64,000 nucleotides of DNA from JALHNI01 sp965229305 (GTDB taxonomy: Bacteria; Acidobacteriota; Terriglobia; Bryobacterales; Bryobacteraceae). Positions 44,297 through 52,911 of this stretch are shown here, in pieces. Where the stretch lies: the NCBI GenBank assembly GCA_965229305.1, contig CBDDIZ010000042.1, positions 62,001 to 126,000 of the forward strand. Reading direction: 5' to 3'. The notes below the pieces were generated by a model. It saw only the letters and a list, made by a program, of their open reading frames with translations, had not been told where the DNA came from and made no database searches. Numbering within the stretch: the stretch's first letter is position 1; each line of letters opens with the position of its first letter. The translations under genes and the position numbers were made by a program.

Positions 44297-45313
44297 ATGA
44301 ATGTCGAACCAACTAGGATTTCCGTGTATTGCCTCGCGAGTCTTATCCTTTTGGCCAGTTCCGCCGTCGCGCAATCTTCCCTGGGGGACTTGAGCCGGCA
44401 GATTGCTGAGGTGATGAGTCAGGGGCAGAGCGGCAAAGCTCACCAACGCTATGTCCACGCGAAGGGAATCGTTTGCCAGGGAACCTTTCAGGCCTCGCCC
44501 GGCGCCGCCGCGATCTCTCGAGCCCTACACTTCAATGGCCAGAGTGTGGCGATCACGGTACGTTTTTCCGATGGCGCGCCCCATACCGCGGTTGCCGACA
44601 ACTCTCCGGAAGCAGCCCCGCGCGGGATGGCGATTCGATTTGCCGTCGGACGGGGGACCGACATCATGGCGTTCTCGCATAACGGCTTTCTCGTCGGTAC
44701 GGGCGAAGAGTTCCTCGAACTCGTGAAGGCACAAGCCGCAACCGACACGGCTGGTCCCCATCCGTCGCCGCTGGAGAAGTTCTTGAGTGCACATCCTCGA
44801 GCGCTAAAGTTCGTGCAGGATCCGAAGCCGATTCCCGTGAGCTTCGCGACCGAGGCCTACTACGCCAACAACGCGTTCGTGTTCGTCAACGATCGCGGCC
44901 GTCGACAGGTCGGCAGGTACCAGATCGTTCCGGTGGAGGGTGGGAAGTATCTGGATGATGCCGCGCTTCAGAACAAGACACCGAATTTCCTGAGCGAAGA
45001 ACTGCCCCGCCGACTTTCGGCGGCTCCCGCGCGATTTCGCCTGTTGCTGCAACTTCCGAACGACGGCGACCCGACCAACGACAGCTCGATCGTGTGGCCT
45101 GACGACCGGAGGAAGGTTGAACTCGGCATCATCACCATCGCTTCGGTGGTCGCCGACAGCGTCGCTGCTGAGCGGGAACTGGCGTTCGATCCCACGCACC
45201 TCATCGACGGCATTGAACTATCGGACGACCCGCTGCCCGCGCTCCGGTCACTTGTGTACCAATACTCCGTGGCCGGACGCCGCGACCATCGCCCGGCCAG
45301 GAGCCGGCGATGA
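44297..45313 (+). CDS. Catalase-family (SrpA-like) periplasmic haem peroxidase
   Basis: From ATG 44297 the protein has 338 residues with a signal peptide (SVYCLASLILLASSAVAQ). The core of the small catalase-related group is present: AKGIVCQGTFQASPGAAAIS, VAITVRFSDGAPHTAVADNS, PRGMAIRFAVG, then SFATEAYYANNAFVFVNDRG and RYQIVPVEGG. This group is shorter than true catalases (about 480-700 residues) and acts as periplasmic peroxidases. The open frame continues upstream into the Dps stub, but the leader supports the internal ATG. It overlaps the haem-binding gene by four bases. Confidence 0.87.
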   Translation: MNVEPTRISVYCLASLILLASSAVAQSSLGDLSRQIAEVMSQGQSGKAHQRYVHAKGIVCQGTFQASPGAAAISRALHFNGQSVAITVRFSDGAPHTAVADNSPEAAPRGMAIRFAVGRGTDIMAFSHNGFLVGTGEEFLELVKAQAATDTAGPHPSPLEKFLSAHPRALKFVQDPKPIPVSFATEAYYANNAFVFVNDRGRRQVGRYQIVPVEGGKYLDDAALQNKTPNFLSEELPRRLSAAPARFRLLLQLPNDGDPTNDSSIVWPDDRRKVELGIITIASVVADSVAAERELAFDPTHLIDGIELSDDPLPALRSLVYQYSVAGRRDHRPARSRR

Positions 45314-46251
45314 CCACCGCGACGAAAAGCATCGTCTCACGGCTCGCTGTCGGTATGGGTATTGCACTCGGAGCTGCCCAATTGCTCCGCCCGGGACTTC
45401 CGCACCCCCCGGTGACCGCCGAGTTGCAGGCGCCCGGCGCGGTGAAAGACATTCTACGAACCTCCTGCTACGCGTGTCACTCCAACGAAGTCCGGCTTTC
45501 GTGGTTCGACTGGATTGTTCCGGTGTACCAACTGGTGGTACACGATGTCGAAAAGGCGCGGGCTCGCCTGAATTTTTCCCAACTCGGCGCCGAGCCCGTG
45601 GCTCGTCAGAATGCGGTCCTGTTCGAGGCAGTGAATCACATCCAAATGGGCGCGATGCCTCTGCCACGATACACTCGCCTGCATCCCGAAGCGGCAGTCA
45701 CCCCGGTGCAACTCGCGATCTTGCGGAAGTATTTGGTGTCACTCGAGCCCCAGGACTGGGAGCCCGGAGTGAACATCCCAACCGCGACGACGGCGGCTGT
45801 GGTGCGGACGCCGGTGCAGAACGCCTTAAACGGTATCGCGTTTCTCCCGGACTACAGGAACTGGAATGCGATCAGCAGCACCGAGCGACGGGATAGCCGT
45901 ACCCTACGCCAGATTCTCGCCAATGAGGTGGCGACCAAGGCCATCGCTGAGCACCGGATAAACCCGTGGCCCGACGGCGCCATCCTGGCCAAAGTTGTCT
46001 GGCGCGAGAAGGCCGCCGAGCATGGCACGGTCACCGCGGGTGAGTTCGTTCACGTCGCTTTGATGATCAAAGACCGGGTGAAGTATGCCTCCACTGCGGG
46101 TTGGGGTTGGGCGCAATGGAACGGCATGGGATTGACCCCTTTCGGAAATGGGCCGGACTTCGCGAACGATTGCGTGGCCTGCCATGCTCCGCTCCAGGCG
46201 AACGATTACGTATTCACCATGCCCATTCCGTCCGCGAGGAACAGAAGATGA
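45310..46251 (+). CDS. Haem-binding domain plus cytochrome P460-like protein
   Basis: This 313-residue protein has an N-terminal membrane or signal helix. A haem-binding domain follows, with CYACHSNEVRLSWFDWIVPV near residues 54-73 and IQMGAMPLPRYTRLHPEAAV. A second half resembles cytochrome P460 (GIAFLPDYRNWNAISSTERR, then RINPWPDGAILAKVVWREK) and ends with another c-type motif, DCVACHAPLQANDYVFT. Both motifs would bind haem c in the periplasm. P460-type haems oxidise hydroxylamine or reduce NO. It overlaps the genes on both sides, so it is part of one transcript with the catalase-family gene. Confidence 0.87.
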   Translation: MTTATKSIVSRLAVGMGIALGAAQLLRPGLPHPPVTAELQAPGAVKDILRTSCYACHSNEVRLSWFDWIVPVYQLVVHDVEKARARLNFSQLGAEPVARQNAVLFEAVNHIQMGAMPLPRYTRLHPEAAVTPVQLAILRKYLVSLEPQDWEPGVNIPTATTAAVVRTPVQNALNGIAFLPDYRNWNAISSTERRDSRTLRQILANEVATKAIAEHRINPWPDGAILAKVVWREKAAEHGTVTAGEFVHVALMIKDRVKYASTAGWGWAQWNGMGLTPFGNGPDFANDCVACHAPLQANDYVFTMPIPSARNRR

Positions 46252-46742
46252 GGCGATTCGGACCGCTCGTCACCGCGATCACTTTACTGATGATGGCCTG
46301 CCAGCGTCCGAACCCGCGAGTCGCCACGGCGCTCAACTTTCCAGCCGCCCTATCCGGTGACATTCCGGTCGATCCCCGCAGTTGGGGCGTGATCACCTCA
46401 GGTTTGAACCCGACGGACGCGACCATGTCGACCCTGTTCGGCAACGAGCGCGCCCTTGCGCATGCTCGCACCAAGGGTGACCGCAACTATCCGCCGGGTG
46501 CGATGCTCTCTCTGGTGACATGGAGACAGCAAGAGGACGCGCGCTGGTTCGGAGCCAACATACCGTCGCGACTCGCCTCAGTGGAATTCGTGGCGGCGGT
46601 GCTCGCCTCGGACGGCCGAACCACCTATCTCTACCAGGACTACGTAGGGTTTCCGCTCCGGGAACGTTCCCTGCCACGAAGCCAAGTTGAGGAGCGTATC
46701 GCCTGGCTTCTCTCGCGGCGGGCGGCCGTCATGCCCTACTGA
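46248..46742 (+). CDS. P460-like lipoprotein
   Basis: From ATG 46248 (ATGA overlap) the 164-residue protein has a lipoprotein signal ending LLMMACQRP, with the lipid-modified Cys at about residue 18. The mature part resembles the P460 domain of the previous gene (DPRSWGVITSGLNP, MSTLFGNERALAHART, YPPGAMLSLVTWRQQED), but no CxxCH is visible. It may be a partner subunit or a regulator. It is the last gene of the redox cluster. Confidence 0.72.
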   Translation: MRRFGPLVTAITLLMMACQRPNPRVATALNFPAALSGDIPVDPRSWGVITSGLNPTDATMSTLFGNERALAHARTKGDRNYPPGAMLSLVTWRQQEDARWFGANIPSRLASVEFVAAVLASDGRTTYLYQDYVGFPLRERSLPRSQVEERIAWLLSRRAAVMPY

Positions 46743-46761
46743 CGGCCGCGCCTTCGGGAAC

Positions 46762-47517
46762 TTAGATTTGCGCCAGCCCGCCATCGACAAACAGATCGAT
46801 CCCGTTGACGTAGCTGCTGTCGTCCGATGCCAGAAAAACCACCGCTTTCGCGATTTCCTCTGGCGTCCCGGGCCGGCCCATAGGAATAGCCGGGATTGTG
46901 TCACGCACAAACTCATCCACCTGCGTGGCACTCATTCCAAGACTGGTGTTGTACCCCGCGGTGGGCACCACCCCCGGGCTGATCGCGTTCACCCGGATCT
47001 TGCGTTCGCGAAGATCGACTGACCAAGTGCGAGCGAACGAACGCACGGCGGCCTTCGTCGCACTGTAAACGCTGAACGCCGGATTGCCTTTGACGGACAC
47101 GATCGAAGCGTTCAACACGATCGCACTGCCATCCCGCAAGAGCGGCAGAGCCTTCTGGACGGTGAAAAGCAGTCCCTTCACGTTCAGGTCGAACTGTTTG
47201 TCGAAATGCTCCTCGGTGATGCTTCCCAACGGCGCAAACTGGCCGGTTCCCGCATTGGCGAATACGATGTCGAGCCCGCCCCCGTGTGCCTTGATGATGG
47301 CAAACAGGGCGTCCAGGTCAGCCAGGTTTGCCACGTCCCCCGGAACCGCGGTGACGCCATCGCCGATTTCGGAAACGGCCCGATCCAGTTCGTTCTGCCG
47401 CCGGCCGGTGATGAAGACGTAGGCGCCCTGTGCGACGAACTCTTTCGCGGTAGCCAAACCAATTCCGCTGCTACCGCCAGTGATCAATGCAATCTTTCCT
47501 GCGAGCTTCTGAGACAT
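46762..47517 (-). CDS. SDR-family oxidoreductase
   Basis: This is a 251-residue classical short-chain dehydrogenase/reductase: cofactor motif ALITGGSSGIGLATA (residues 10-24), IVFANAGTG for the NAG motif, then the catalytic Ser (VLNASIVSVKG), Tyr and Lys (SVYSATKAAVRSF). VNAISPGVV follows, and the end is GIDLFVDGGLAQI. NADPH is suggested by the basic GRRQNELD after the second strand. The substrate is unknown. It is convergent with the redox cluster, 20 bases from its end. This copy is intact, unlike the SDR at 8394. Confidence 0.92.
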   Translation of the reverse strand: MSQKLAGKIALITGGSSGIGLATAKEFVAQGAYVFITGRRQNELDRAVSEIGDGVTAVPGDVANLADLDALFAIIKAHGGGLDIVFANAGTGQFAPLGSITEEHFDKQFDLNVKGLLFTVQKALPLLRDGSAIVLNASIVSVKGNPAFSVYSATKAAVRSFARTWSVDLRERKIRVNAISPGVVPTAGYNTSLGMSATQVDEFVRDTIPAIPMGRPGTPEEIAKAVVFLASDDSSYVNGIDLFVDGGLAQI

Positions 47518-47721
47518 ACCCTCACCATATGCGGATTCGGGGCGGCAATGCTTTCAGATTCGTGCGAATCATGCGGATTCGTGCCGGAATCCTGGCCCGG
47601 CAACCTTTCGAACAGATCCATCGTGACTCGAGCCCGCTCGAGTCCTCCCTCGATGACCCGTTGCTGCGGCGCCAGTGCCCCCCGGCCGGATCACATCCTC
47701 TGCAAAGCCATCTACGGCGGC
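47518..47721. other. Intergenic stretch with short direct repeats and a gene remnant
   Basis: The motif ATGCGGATTCG is repeated at about 47527 and 47570. The end of the stretch enters the PEBP remnant described separately. No intact gene is seen. Confidence 0.5.
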
Positions 47722-47742
47722 CTATTCCGCCGGCCCCGGTAG
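47690..47742 (+). pseudogene. 3' remnant of a YbhB/PEBP-type gene
   Basis: The stretch encodes DHILCKAIYGGLFRRPR and stop, almost the same as the end of the PEBP protein at 30939-31526 (GHILGKAVYGGLFRRPR), with about 90 percent identity at the DNA level. The rest of the gene is absent, so this is a truncated paralogue; it overlaps the end of the opposite DUF1835 gene. Confidence 0.75.
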
Positions 47743-48738
47743 CCCGCGAATCACCCGCCCGGCCGCGCGCTCCCAACGCCACGCGGCCTGGTCACCCTTC
47801 AGGTGTACGCCGCCGATCCAGCGATCGATCCCGTTTAAGTCGACATGGTCCGCCCGCCCCTCGATCACCTTGCGTCCCGCGTCCGTGATCCTCACCTCAC
47901 CCAGGCCGTCTCGCGTTGCGTTCGACACCGCAACCAGCGGATACCGGGCAGCCGCCAGTTCGGACATCGTCCGATAAAACGACCAGTCCCCCATGAACAC
48001 TGGCTCCTCCTGGCGCTGCACCGCCCTAAAGAGTTGGCCGCCGGAGAGCGCACCCTGCTCCTGCAGCACCGAGAGAGCTTGCCGCTCCGTCCGGGACAAG
48101 CCGCCATCCACCGACGGGAACTGTTCCAACTGCCGCCGCAGCGCCGCACCCAGGAACGGCCAAGCCGCAGAATCGGTCGCGAGCCAGCGCTCGATCTCGG
48201 TCGGCTCGGGCGAAGTGAACGCCCTCCACGCTGCCCGCGCGCTTCGCCTTTGGGCTTCGTCCACGGGCACGCGAGTCTCAGCCAGCGCGGCAAGTTGGTC
48301 CCCGGTCATCGCGCCCAAACCTCGGCCAGGCGCCCGCCCTACCAAGCTCAGCCCGCCAGCGAAGTTCCGGCGGCTCAACCAATCGAGCACCCGGATCAGA
48401 ATCAACTGGTTCGAAAGTTTATCGTCCAGCCAGAGTACGGCCTCTTCGTGCTGGGCGCAGGCCGCGAGTGTCGCCGCACAGCCGTCCATGAACCGGCGCG
48501 CCTCCTCGAGCGTGGCGTACCCCGCTTCCCCGATGAACCGCGCTCGCACGTCGCACCATGCCGCCTCATCGAGGCCCGCCGGCGCCGGACCCTCGTACAT
48601 CAGGTCTCCATACGTCGCCACCACCCCAGGAATCCCAGCTTCCCTCAGCGTCCCCGCCACGGACTCGCCATCGGTGAGATGCAGCATCTGGGTGAAGCAC
48701 TCCGGTTCAAAGCCTGTAGCGCGTTGCATCGCCGGCAC
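47722..48738 (-). CDS. DUF1835 domain protein
   Basis: This 338-residue protein starts near MPAMQRATGFEPEC. The N-terminal half is DUF1835: MLHLTDGESVAGTLREAGIP, then GVVATYGDLMYEGPAP and AVLWLDDKLSNQLILIRVLD. The C-terminal half has a helical, possibly winged-helix part (LSRTERQALSVLQEQGALSG, then GRKVIEG). DUF1835 proteins are found in many bacteria; no function is established. No signal peptide is present, so it is likely cytosolic. Its start lies close to the secreted protein gene on the same strand, so they may be co-transcribed. Confidence 0.85.
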   Translation of the reverse strand: MPAMQRATGFEPECFTQMLHLTDGESVAGTLREAGIPGVVATYGDLMYEGPAPAGLDEAAWCDVRARFIGEAGYATLEEARRFMDGCAATLAACAQHEEAVLWLDDKLSNQLILIRVLDWLSRRNFAGGLSLVGRAPGRGLGAMTGDQLAALAETRVPVDEAQRRSARAAWRAFTSPEPTEIERWLATDSAAWPFLGAALRRQLEQFPSVDGGLSRTERQALSVLQEQGALSGGQLFRAVQRQEEPVFMGDWSFYRTMSELAAARYPLVAVSNATRDGLGEVRITDAGRKVIEGRADHVDLNGIDRWIGGVHLKGDQAAWRWERAAGRVIRGLPGPAE

Positions 48739-48749
48739 TCAGCGCAGTG

Positions 48750-49397
48750 TCAGCGCGCCGCCGGCAGCCCAATCACGATCAGCACCGTATAGTCCTGCTT
48801 GCGGCACCCGTCCACCGCCGGCATCTCCGCCCCTGGGGTCACCGGAAAACCCGTCGTCCGCACGTTGGCGGGCGAGCACGCGTTGTTGCCCGCCCCCGGC
48901 GTATAGCGCGCCGAGCGGCACGCCAGATGGGTGACATCGTACAGACTCGCGCCGTTGGCGAGCTCCCACCGCTGATTGCCGTCCTTCCCCTTGGGATGAA
49001 TGGTCAGCACGCTGGTCACCTCGCGGTCGCCCGTCACCAGATACTTCCCCGGCGGTAGCGGAAAGTTCGGCTTCTCCATAATCAGGCCATGTTCTTCCAG
49101 CCACCAGTCCGCCGCGTCGAACTTCCACTTCGCGGGTGTTACACCGCCGGCCGCCTTCACCTGCGGGTAACGGTCCAGGTTGCAACCCCGCGGGCCCGGG
49201 TCCTGGCTCCAAATGCCCCACGTCTGCGCGCCGTTGCCGGAGGTCGCCTTCGGGTCTCCCAACGCCGCGATGTACTGCGCCTCAATCCGTCGAAAGTTCG
49301 AGAAATCCACATCGGCCGCCTGAACCGGGGCAGCCGCGCAGAGGACCATAGGAAGGAGCCAACGGCTCGTCAAGGGCAACAAGGGGCGAATATTCAT
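48750..49397 (-). CDS. Secreted protein of unknown function
   Basis: The start at ATG 49397 gives a 215-residue protein with a signal peptide (residues 1-27); an in-frame ATG at 49421 would add eight residues. The mature part starts ADVDFSNFRRIEAQYIAALG, includes GAQTWGIWSQDPGPRGCNLD, then WWLEEHGLIMEKPNFPLPPG and GKYLVTGDREVTSVLTIHPK, and has four Cys residues that may form disulfides. No known family was recognised. A degraded copy of its N-terminal part is found near 24.3 kb on the same strand. Confidence 0.72.
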   Translation of the reverse strand: MNIRPLLPLTSRWLLPMVLCAAAPVQAADVDFSNFRRIEAQYIAALGDPKATSGNGAQTWGIWSQDPGPRGCNLDRYPQVKAAGGVTPAKWKFDAADWWLEEHGLIMEKPNFPLPPGKYLVTGDREVTSVLTIHPKGKDGNQRWELANGASLYDVTHLACRSARYTPGAGNNACSPANVRTTGFPVTPGAEMPAVDGCRKQDYTVLIVIGLPAAR

Positions 49398-49452
49398 AGG
49401 ATGGCTCCGGTCTGCAGCCATCCTACACCCCTTTCTCCCGCCTGAGTGCAGC

Positions 49453-50250
49453 TTAGATCTTCTGAATGTGAACGCCGCCGTTGTGCGTCCGCAGGTTTAC
49501 GGACGGGCCACCGCCGCCGATCGTGAAGTCGACATTGCGGTGCGGACGGCGATCGCGCGTCTGCAACTCCGGCACCGGGAACGCCGAATGGATGCCGCCG
49601 CTATTGGTCTCCGCATGCACCCGCGCCGCGGCGTTCTGCGGCATCGCCAGGTGAATGCCGCCGTTATGCGTATTGAACGAAAGCTGCCCGTTGGGAGCAT
49701 TCGGCAGCAACTCCACATGGATGCCGCCGTTGTGCGTGCTGGCCGTCACATCGCCCGCCACTCGCGACACATGGACCCCGCCGTTATGCGTCGTCATCTC
49801 CAGCCGCCCATTGATGTCCGTCACGTGCACGCCGCCATTATGCGTCGTCGATCGCAAATCGGTCCGGTGGGGCGTAAACACTTCCCAGCTCACCGCCCAA
49901 CCGCCCTCCCGCAGATTCTCCGGGCCCGACGAGCGCAACGTCCCGCCGCCAAAGTCCACCCGCACCTGGCTCGCAATCAGCGCCGCCTCGGAGTCAGTCG
50001 CCGCCCACGTCTCCACCTTCGCACGGACCAGCGTCTGCCCCTGGTTCCACCCCTTCACCATCACTCCGCCATTGTGCCCGGCCTCGATCGTCAATCGGCC
50101 CAGCGCTCCCAGCGTCTGCTCCGTGATCTTGCAGGACCGGGCCCGGTCGCCATAGCGTTCCTTGGTCTCACAGACCATCGTCTTCTCGGTGTTGTCGCGC
50201 ATCTGCGCGGCCAGTCCCAGGGCAAGCAGGGATAGACAGACTAACTTCAT
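49453..50250 (-). CDS. Secreted beta-solenoid-like protein with THNGGVH repeats
   Basis: ATG 50250 is chosen because AGGAG lies nine bases upstream and a signal peptide (MKLVCLSLLALGLAAQ) follows. The 265-residue protein has seven copies of a short motif, most as THNGGVHV or THNGGIHV and others as HNGGVMV and TNSGGIHS, spaced by about 18-20 residues. This is typical of the turn-rich DUF4097-like adhesin fold, where each repeat adds a turn of beta-helix. The regular His in each repeat would line up on one face and could bind metal. The ligand and function are unknown. Confidence 0.8.
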   Translation of the reverse strand: MKLVCLSLLALGLAAQMRDNTEKTMVCETKERYGDRARSCKITEQTLGALGRLTIEAGHNGGVMVKGWNQGQTLVRAKVETWAATDSEAALIASQVRVDFGGGTLRSSGPENLREGGWAVSWEVFTPHRTDLRSTTHNGGVHVTDINGRLEMTTHNGGVHVSRVAGDVTASTHNGGIHVELLPNAPNGQLSFNTHNGGIHLAMPQNAAARVHAETNSGGIHSAFPVPELQTRDRRPHRNVDFTIGGGGPSVNLRTHNGGVHIQKI

Positions 50251-50561
50251 TCGTTGGACTCCTCGGAGGACAATACGCTCCACTCCGCCCAGCGGTTAGG
50301 CAGATTCCCCAAGAATGTCTCCCTGCGGTTGGACTCCACCGTGCACGAATTGCAGACCCGGCGCATATCCACCCCGCCCAAAAGCGCAATGCGATCCTAA
50401 CACCACTTACTGAATCGGCCCTTTATTGGAAAAAGGGCCAACGCGTGCTACCGTCCTAACAATGAGCCGAGAGAATATGGCTCGGCCATGGTACAGACAA
50501 AATCTGCGCCGACCTTGACCGACACCCGAAGACAGACCCGAGAGCCAGCAAGAAGAAATAG
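50251..50561. other. Divergent intergenic region with a perfect 8-bp hairpin
   Basis: About 310 bases between divergent genes. GGCCCTTT-ATTGGAA-AAAGGGCC (50417-50439) forms a perfect hairpin without a T tract. It probably holds promoters for both genes, but no clear -35/-10 pair was seen. Confidence 0.5.
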
Positions 50562-51542
50562 ATGGGATACACCAGGCTCGCTATTTTCGGCATCCTCACC
50601 GTCTTAGCCTCGGCGTTGCACGCGCAGAGCGCTCCGGCCGTTCTCATTGTTCGAATGGGCAATGGGCTTCGACTTCTTGACGAGGCGTCTAACGTGGTCC
50701 GGGACCTGCCGTTCAGAATCTCGGAGTACGATCGCTTCTCCGTCAATCGCAGTGCTTCGGTCGGCGTCGCAACTCGCCATCGCTGCGACCCGTATGGAGG
50801 AGGCGATCTATACCTTCTGCCGGGCGGTGATCGGCCCCGGAAACTGACTTGGGCACAACATTTCTTGCCGGGGCCATTTGCAAGAAACGAGTTCGAGGTA
50901 TACGCGGATCCTGCCCTATCACCCTCAGGCAGGTCGCTCGCGTTCGTTGCCCGGCCATGTAGTTCAACGCGCCACCTGGATGTTGTCGAGGCGGCCGGGG
51001 TTGCGGTGATCTTCGATCAAGTCAGGGGAAGCAGCCAGGTTCTTCAGGGGACAACAGACAAGTCAGGTGCGCCGATTGGTTTTGCACATACTCCGACTTG
51101 GTCCGCTGATGAGAGTCTGCTCTACGTGAACCTCGAAACAGGGTTCCGAGTGCTGCGTGCCGCAGACGGCGCGGTTGCATTGGAATACCCGGCCGACTCC
51201 CAAGGGGAAGACTGGTCCCAGGCAGTGGGCTGGCTCGGCTCCCGCTGTGTTGTTTTCGCCGAGGGAACGGACTTCAGAGCTGCTGACGAAAATCAGCTTT
51301 GGGTGCTGAACATGGATAGAAGGGAGTTGAAGCGACTCGACTCTTTATCTGACACGCCTGGGGAGAAGGTCACGGGCGTTGTCTCCGTGCAGTGGCCCTA
51401 CGTGATCTCCCGGAAGGCCGGGCAATTGGCCCTCACGAGACTTGGCCGGAACGGATTTACTGCCCGGCTGCTGAGGGAGGTGGATGGGGCGATGTTGGTT
51501 TTCAGGGAAAGCAATGATCTGCCCGAATTCTGTCGGCCCTGA
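50562..51542 (+). CDS. Secreted TolB-like beta-propeller protein
   Basis: The 326-residue protein has a signal peptide (MGYTRLAIFGILTVLASALH). The rest is a chain of beta-rich repeats with TolB/WD40-like signs: ADPALSPSGRSLAFVARP, then TPTWSADESLLYVNLETG and NQLWVLNMDRRELKRLDSLS. These build a six- or seven-bladed propeller. No catalytic residues are visible; ligand or protein binding in the periplasm is likely. Codon use is less C-rich than in nearby genes. Confidence 0.75.
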   Translation: MGYTRLAIFGILTVLASALHAQSAPAVLIVRMGNGLRLLDEASNVVRDLPFRISEYDRFSVNRSASVGVATRHRCDPYGGGDLYLLPGGDRPRKLTWAQHFLPGPFARNEFEVYADPALSPSGRSLAFVARPCSSTRHLDVVEAAGVAVIFDQVRGSSQVLQGTTDKSGAPIGFAHTPTWSADESLLYVNLETGFRVLRAADGAVALEYPADSQGEDWSQAVGWLGSRCVVFAEGTDFRAADENQLWVLNMDRRELKRLDSLSDTPGEKVTGVVSVQWPYVISRKAGQLALTRLGRNGFTARLLREVDGAMLVFRESNDLPEFCRP

Positions 51543-51644
51543 CGACTGCGCCAGGACGGACATAGGCCTTGCTATCCGGATCCCTTTCGGATACCCAAAG
51601 CTGCGGAGCTTGTAGAGTGAGTCGATACTTTAGATAGTTGAACG

Positions 51645-52307
51645 ATGACCTTCGAATACCTAATAAAAGCTGCTTTTCTAATTGCCTGCGGCCTAGCCTC
51701 GGTGAGTAGCGTGTGTGCCGTCGACAGCGAGGTTAGAATCTATCCCATTAGCGTAGACGGAGTAGCTGTGCAGTGCCGTTTGGTGTCTGTTAAAGCCGGA
51801 GTGGGAATCAAGGCAAAGATCACCGGTCCTCTTACCGTTGTCGTATCGCAGGGCGAAAGAGTAAGAGTCGGACTGTCTTGTGCCCTGCCCGGCCGACCCG
51901 AAGGGCTCGAGCTGCTAGCGTACGGCGAGGTCTTGTTTCCAAGAGAGGGACCGAAGAGCACCGTTGCTCGAATTCAGGTGACTGCTTGTACCCGAGACCT
52001 CGCGATGGAGTTTCTAGCAGATACAATTCAAGGTCGAATTGTGGGTGCTCTCGGCGCGCCGACCTCCTTCCGGAGGATCGTGATGATTCAAGAGGCCACC
52101 GGCGAAGTCAGGTCTGCGCCCGTGGACGCAGAAGGCCAGTTCGCCATTTCGGTCAGATGTGAAGGGAAGTACCTGGCTACGTTCATGGATGACCAAAGAA
52201 CGAAAGGCGTCTGGCGTTTGTCGATAGGCGTGATGGACAAGGCCTTGGTGTTGCCAGTCGCAAAAATGACGAACGTGTCATCCGAAGTGATTCCATCAAG
52301 CCGCTAA
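51645..52307 (+). CDS. Secreted protein of unknown function
   Basis: A 220-residue protein with a signal peptide (about 1-25, ending SSVCA). The mature part is beta-rich (VRIYPISVDGVAVQCRLVSV, ITGPLTVVVSQGERVRVGLS), followed by a Cna-B/transthyretin-like segment (IQGRIVGALGAPTSFRRIVM, then SAPVDAEGQFAISVRCEGKY). No known family was recognised. It follows the propeller gene by about 100 bases. Confidence 0.6.
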   Translation: MTFEYLIKAAFLIACGLASVSSVCAVDSEVRIYPISVDGVAVQCRLVSVKAGVGIKAKITGPLTVVVSQGERVRVGLSCALPGRPEGLELLAYGEVLFPREGPKSTVARIQVTACTRDLAMEFLADTIQGRIVGALGAPTSFRRIVMIQEATGEVRSAPVDAEGQFAISVRCEGKYLATFMDDQRTKGVWRLSIGVMDKALVLPVAKMTNVSSEVIPSSR

Positions 52308-52911
52308 CTTCAACTGAGCCGAGAGACCGCCAAGCGCCAAAGAAGGCTCGCCAGCGAGGTGGGCTAACGAATCGATGACCGACTGCTTCAACCCGGTGAA
52401 GGACTCAATATCCCCAGGTAAGCACCTTGAGGCTAGGGGCCTTGACTCGCCACAGGAACGCGGCGAACCTCCGCTGAGGCATGCTCGGGGGTCCTGACTA
52501 TCGGTCAAAGCCACTCTGACCAGTACACCGTCTCGAGCGTGGCCGGCCAGAGGGCTTGGAGCCGGAGTCCCGAACGAGGCAACGTGGCGGAAAGACGTCC
52601 AGCCCGCGCCGGTAGGCGCGGGGTACGTCAGTGCCGTTCGCGGTCCATGGCCCGTCGCGTCATCCCGTCGAGCGGCCTCCTGCTGGCCACCTCAACCCGA
52701 GTGCTCGCTTGCTTATCGCGGAGATTGCCAGTGTCCGCGCCAGACGATCACAGCATTTTTCACTTTTCTAACCCATTTCCCTACAGGCACTTAGCGCCCC
52801 ACCCACCCGGGATCCTTGTTCCCCCTCGCTACCCTGGAAGTAGAAGCGAAACGCCGCGCCGTCGCCCTTCGCCCTCCCGCCGCCTGGCGAGCCTCACCCT
52901 GGAGTCACCGT
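52308..52911. other. Non-coding stretch with strong secondary structure
   Basis: About 600 bases lack a convincing gene. A strong nested hairpin is present: GACGT / CCCGCGCC-GGTA-GGCGCGGG / ACGTC (52594-52629). Phrases such as TGAGGCTAGG and GGAGTCCCGAACGAGG recall group II intron domain I, but no domain V or reverse transcriptase was found, so the nature is open. The last bases hold the ribosome site of the next gene. Confidence 0.45.

Noticed and set aside
50417..50439. Perfect 8-bp hairpin as a terminator
   Set aside because: No T tract follows on either strand, and it lies between divergent gene starts where no terminator is needed.
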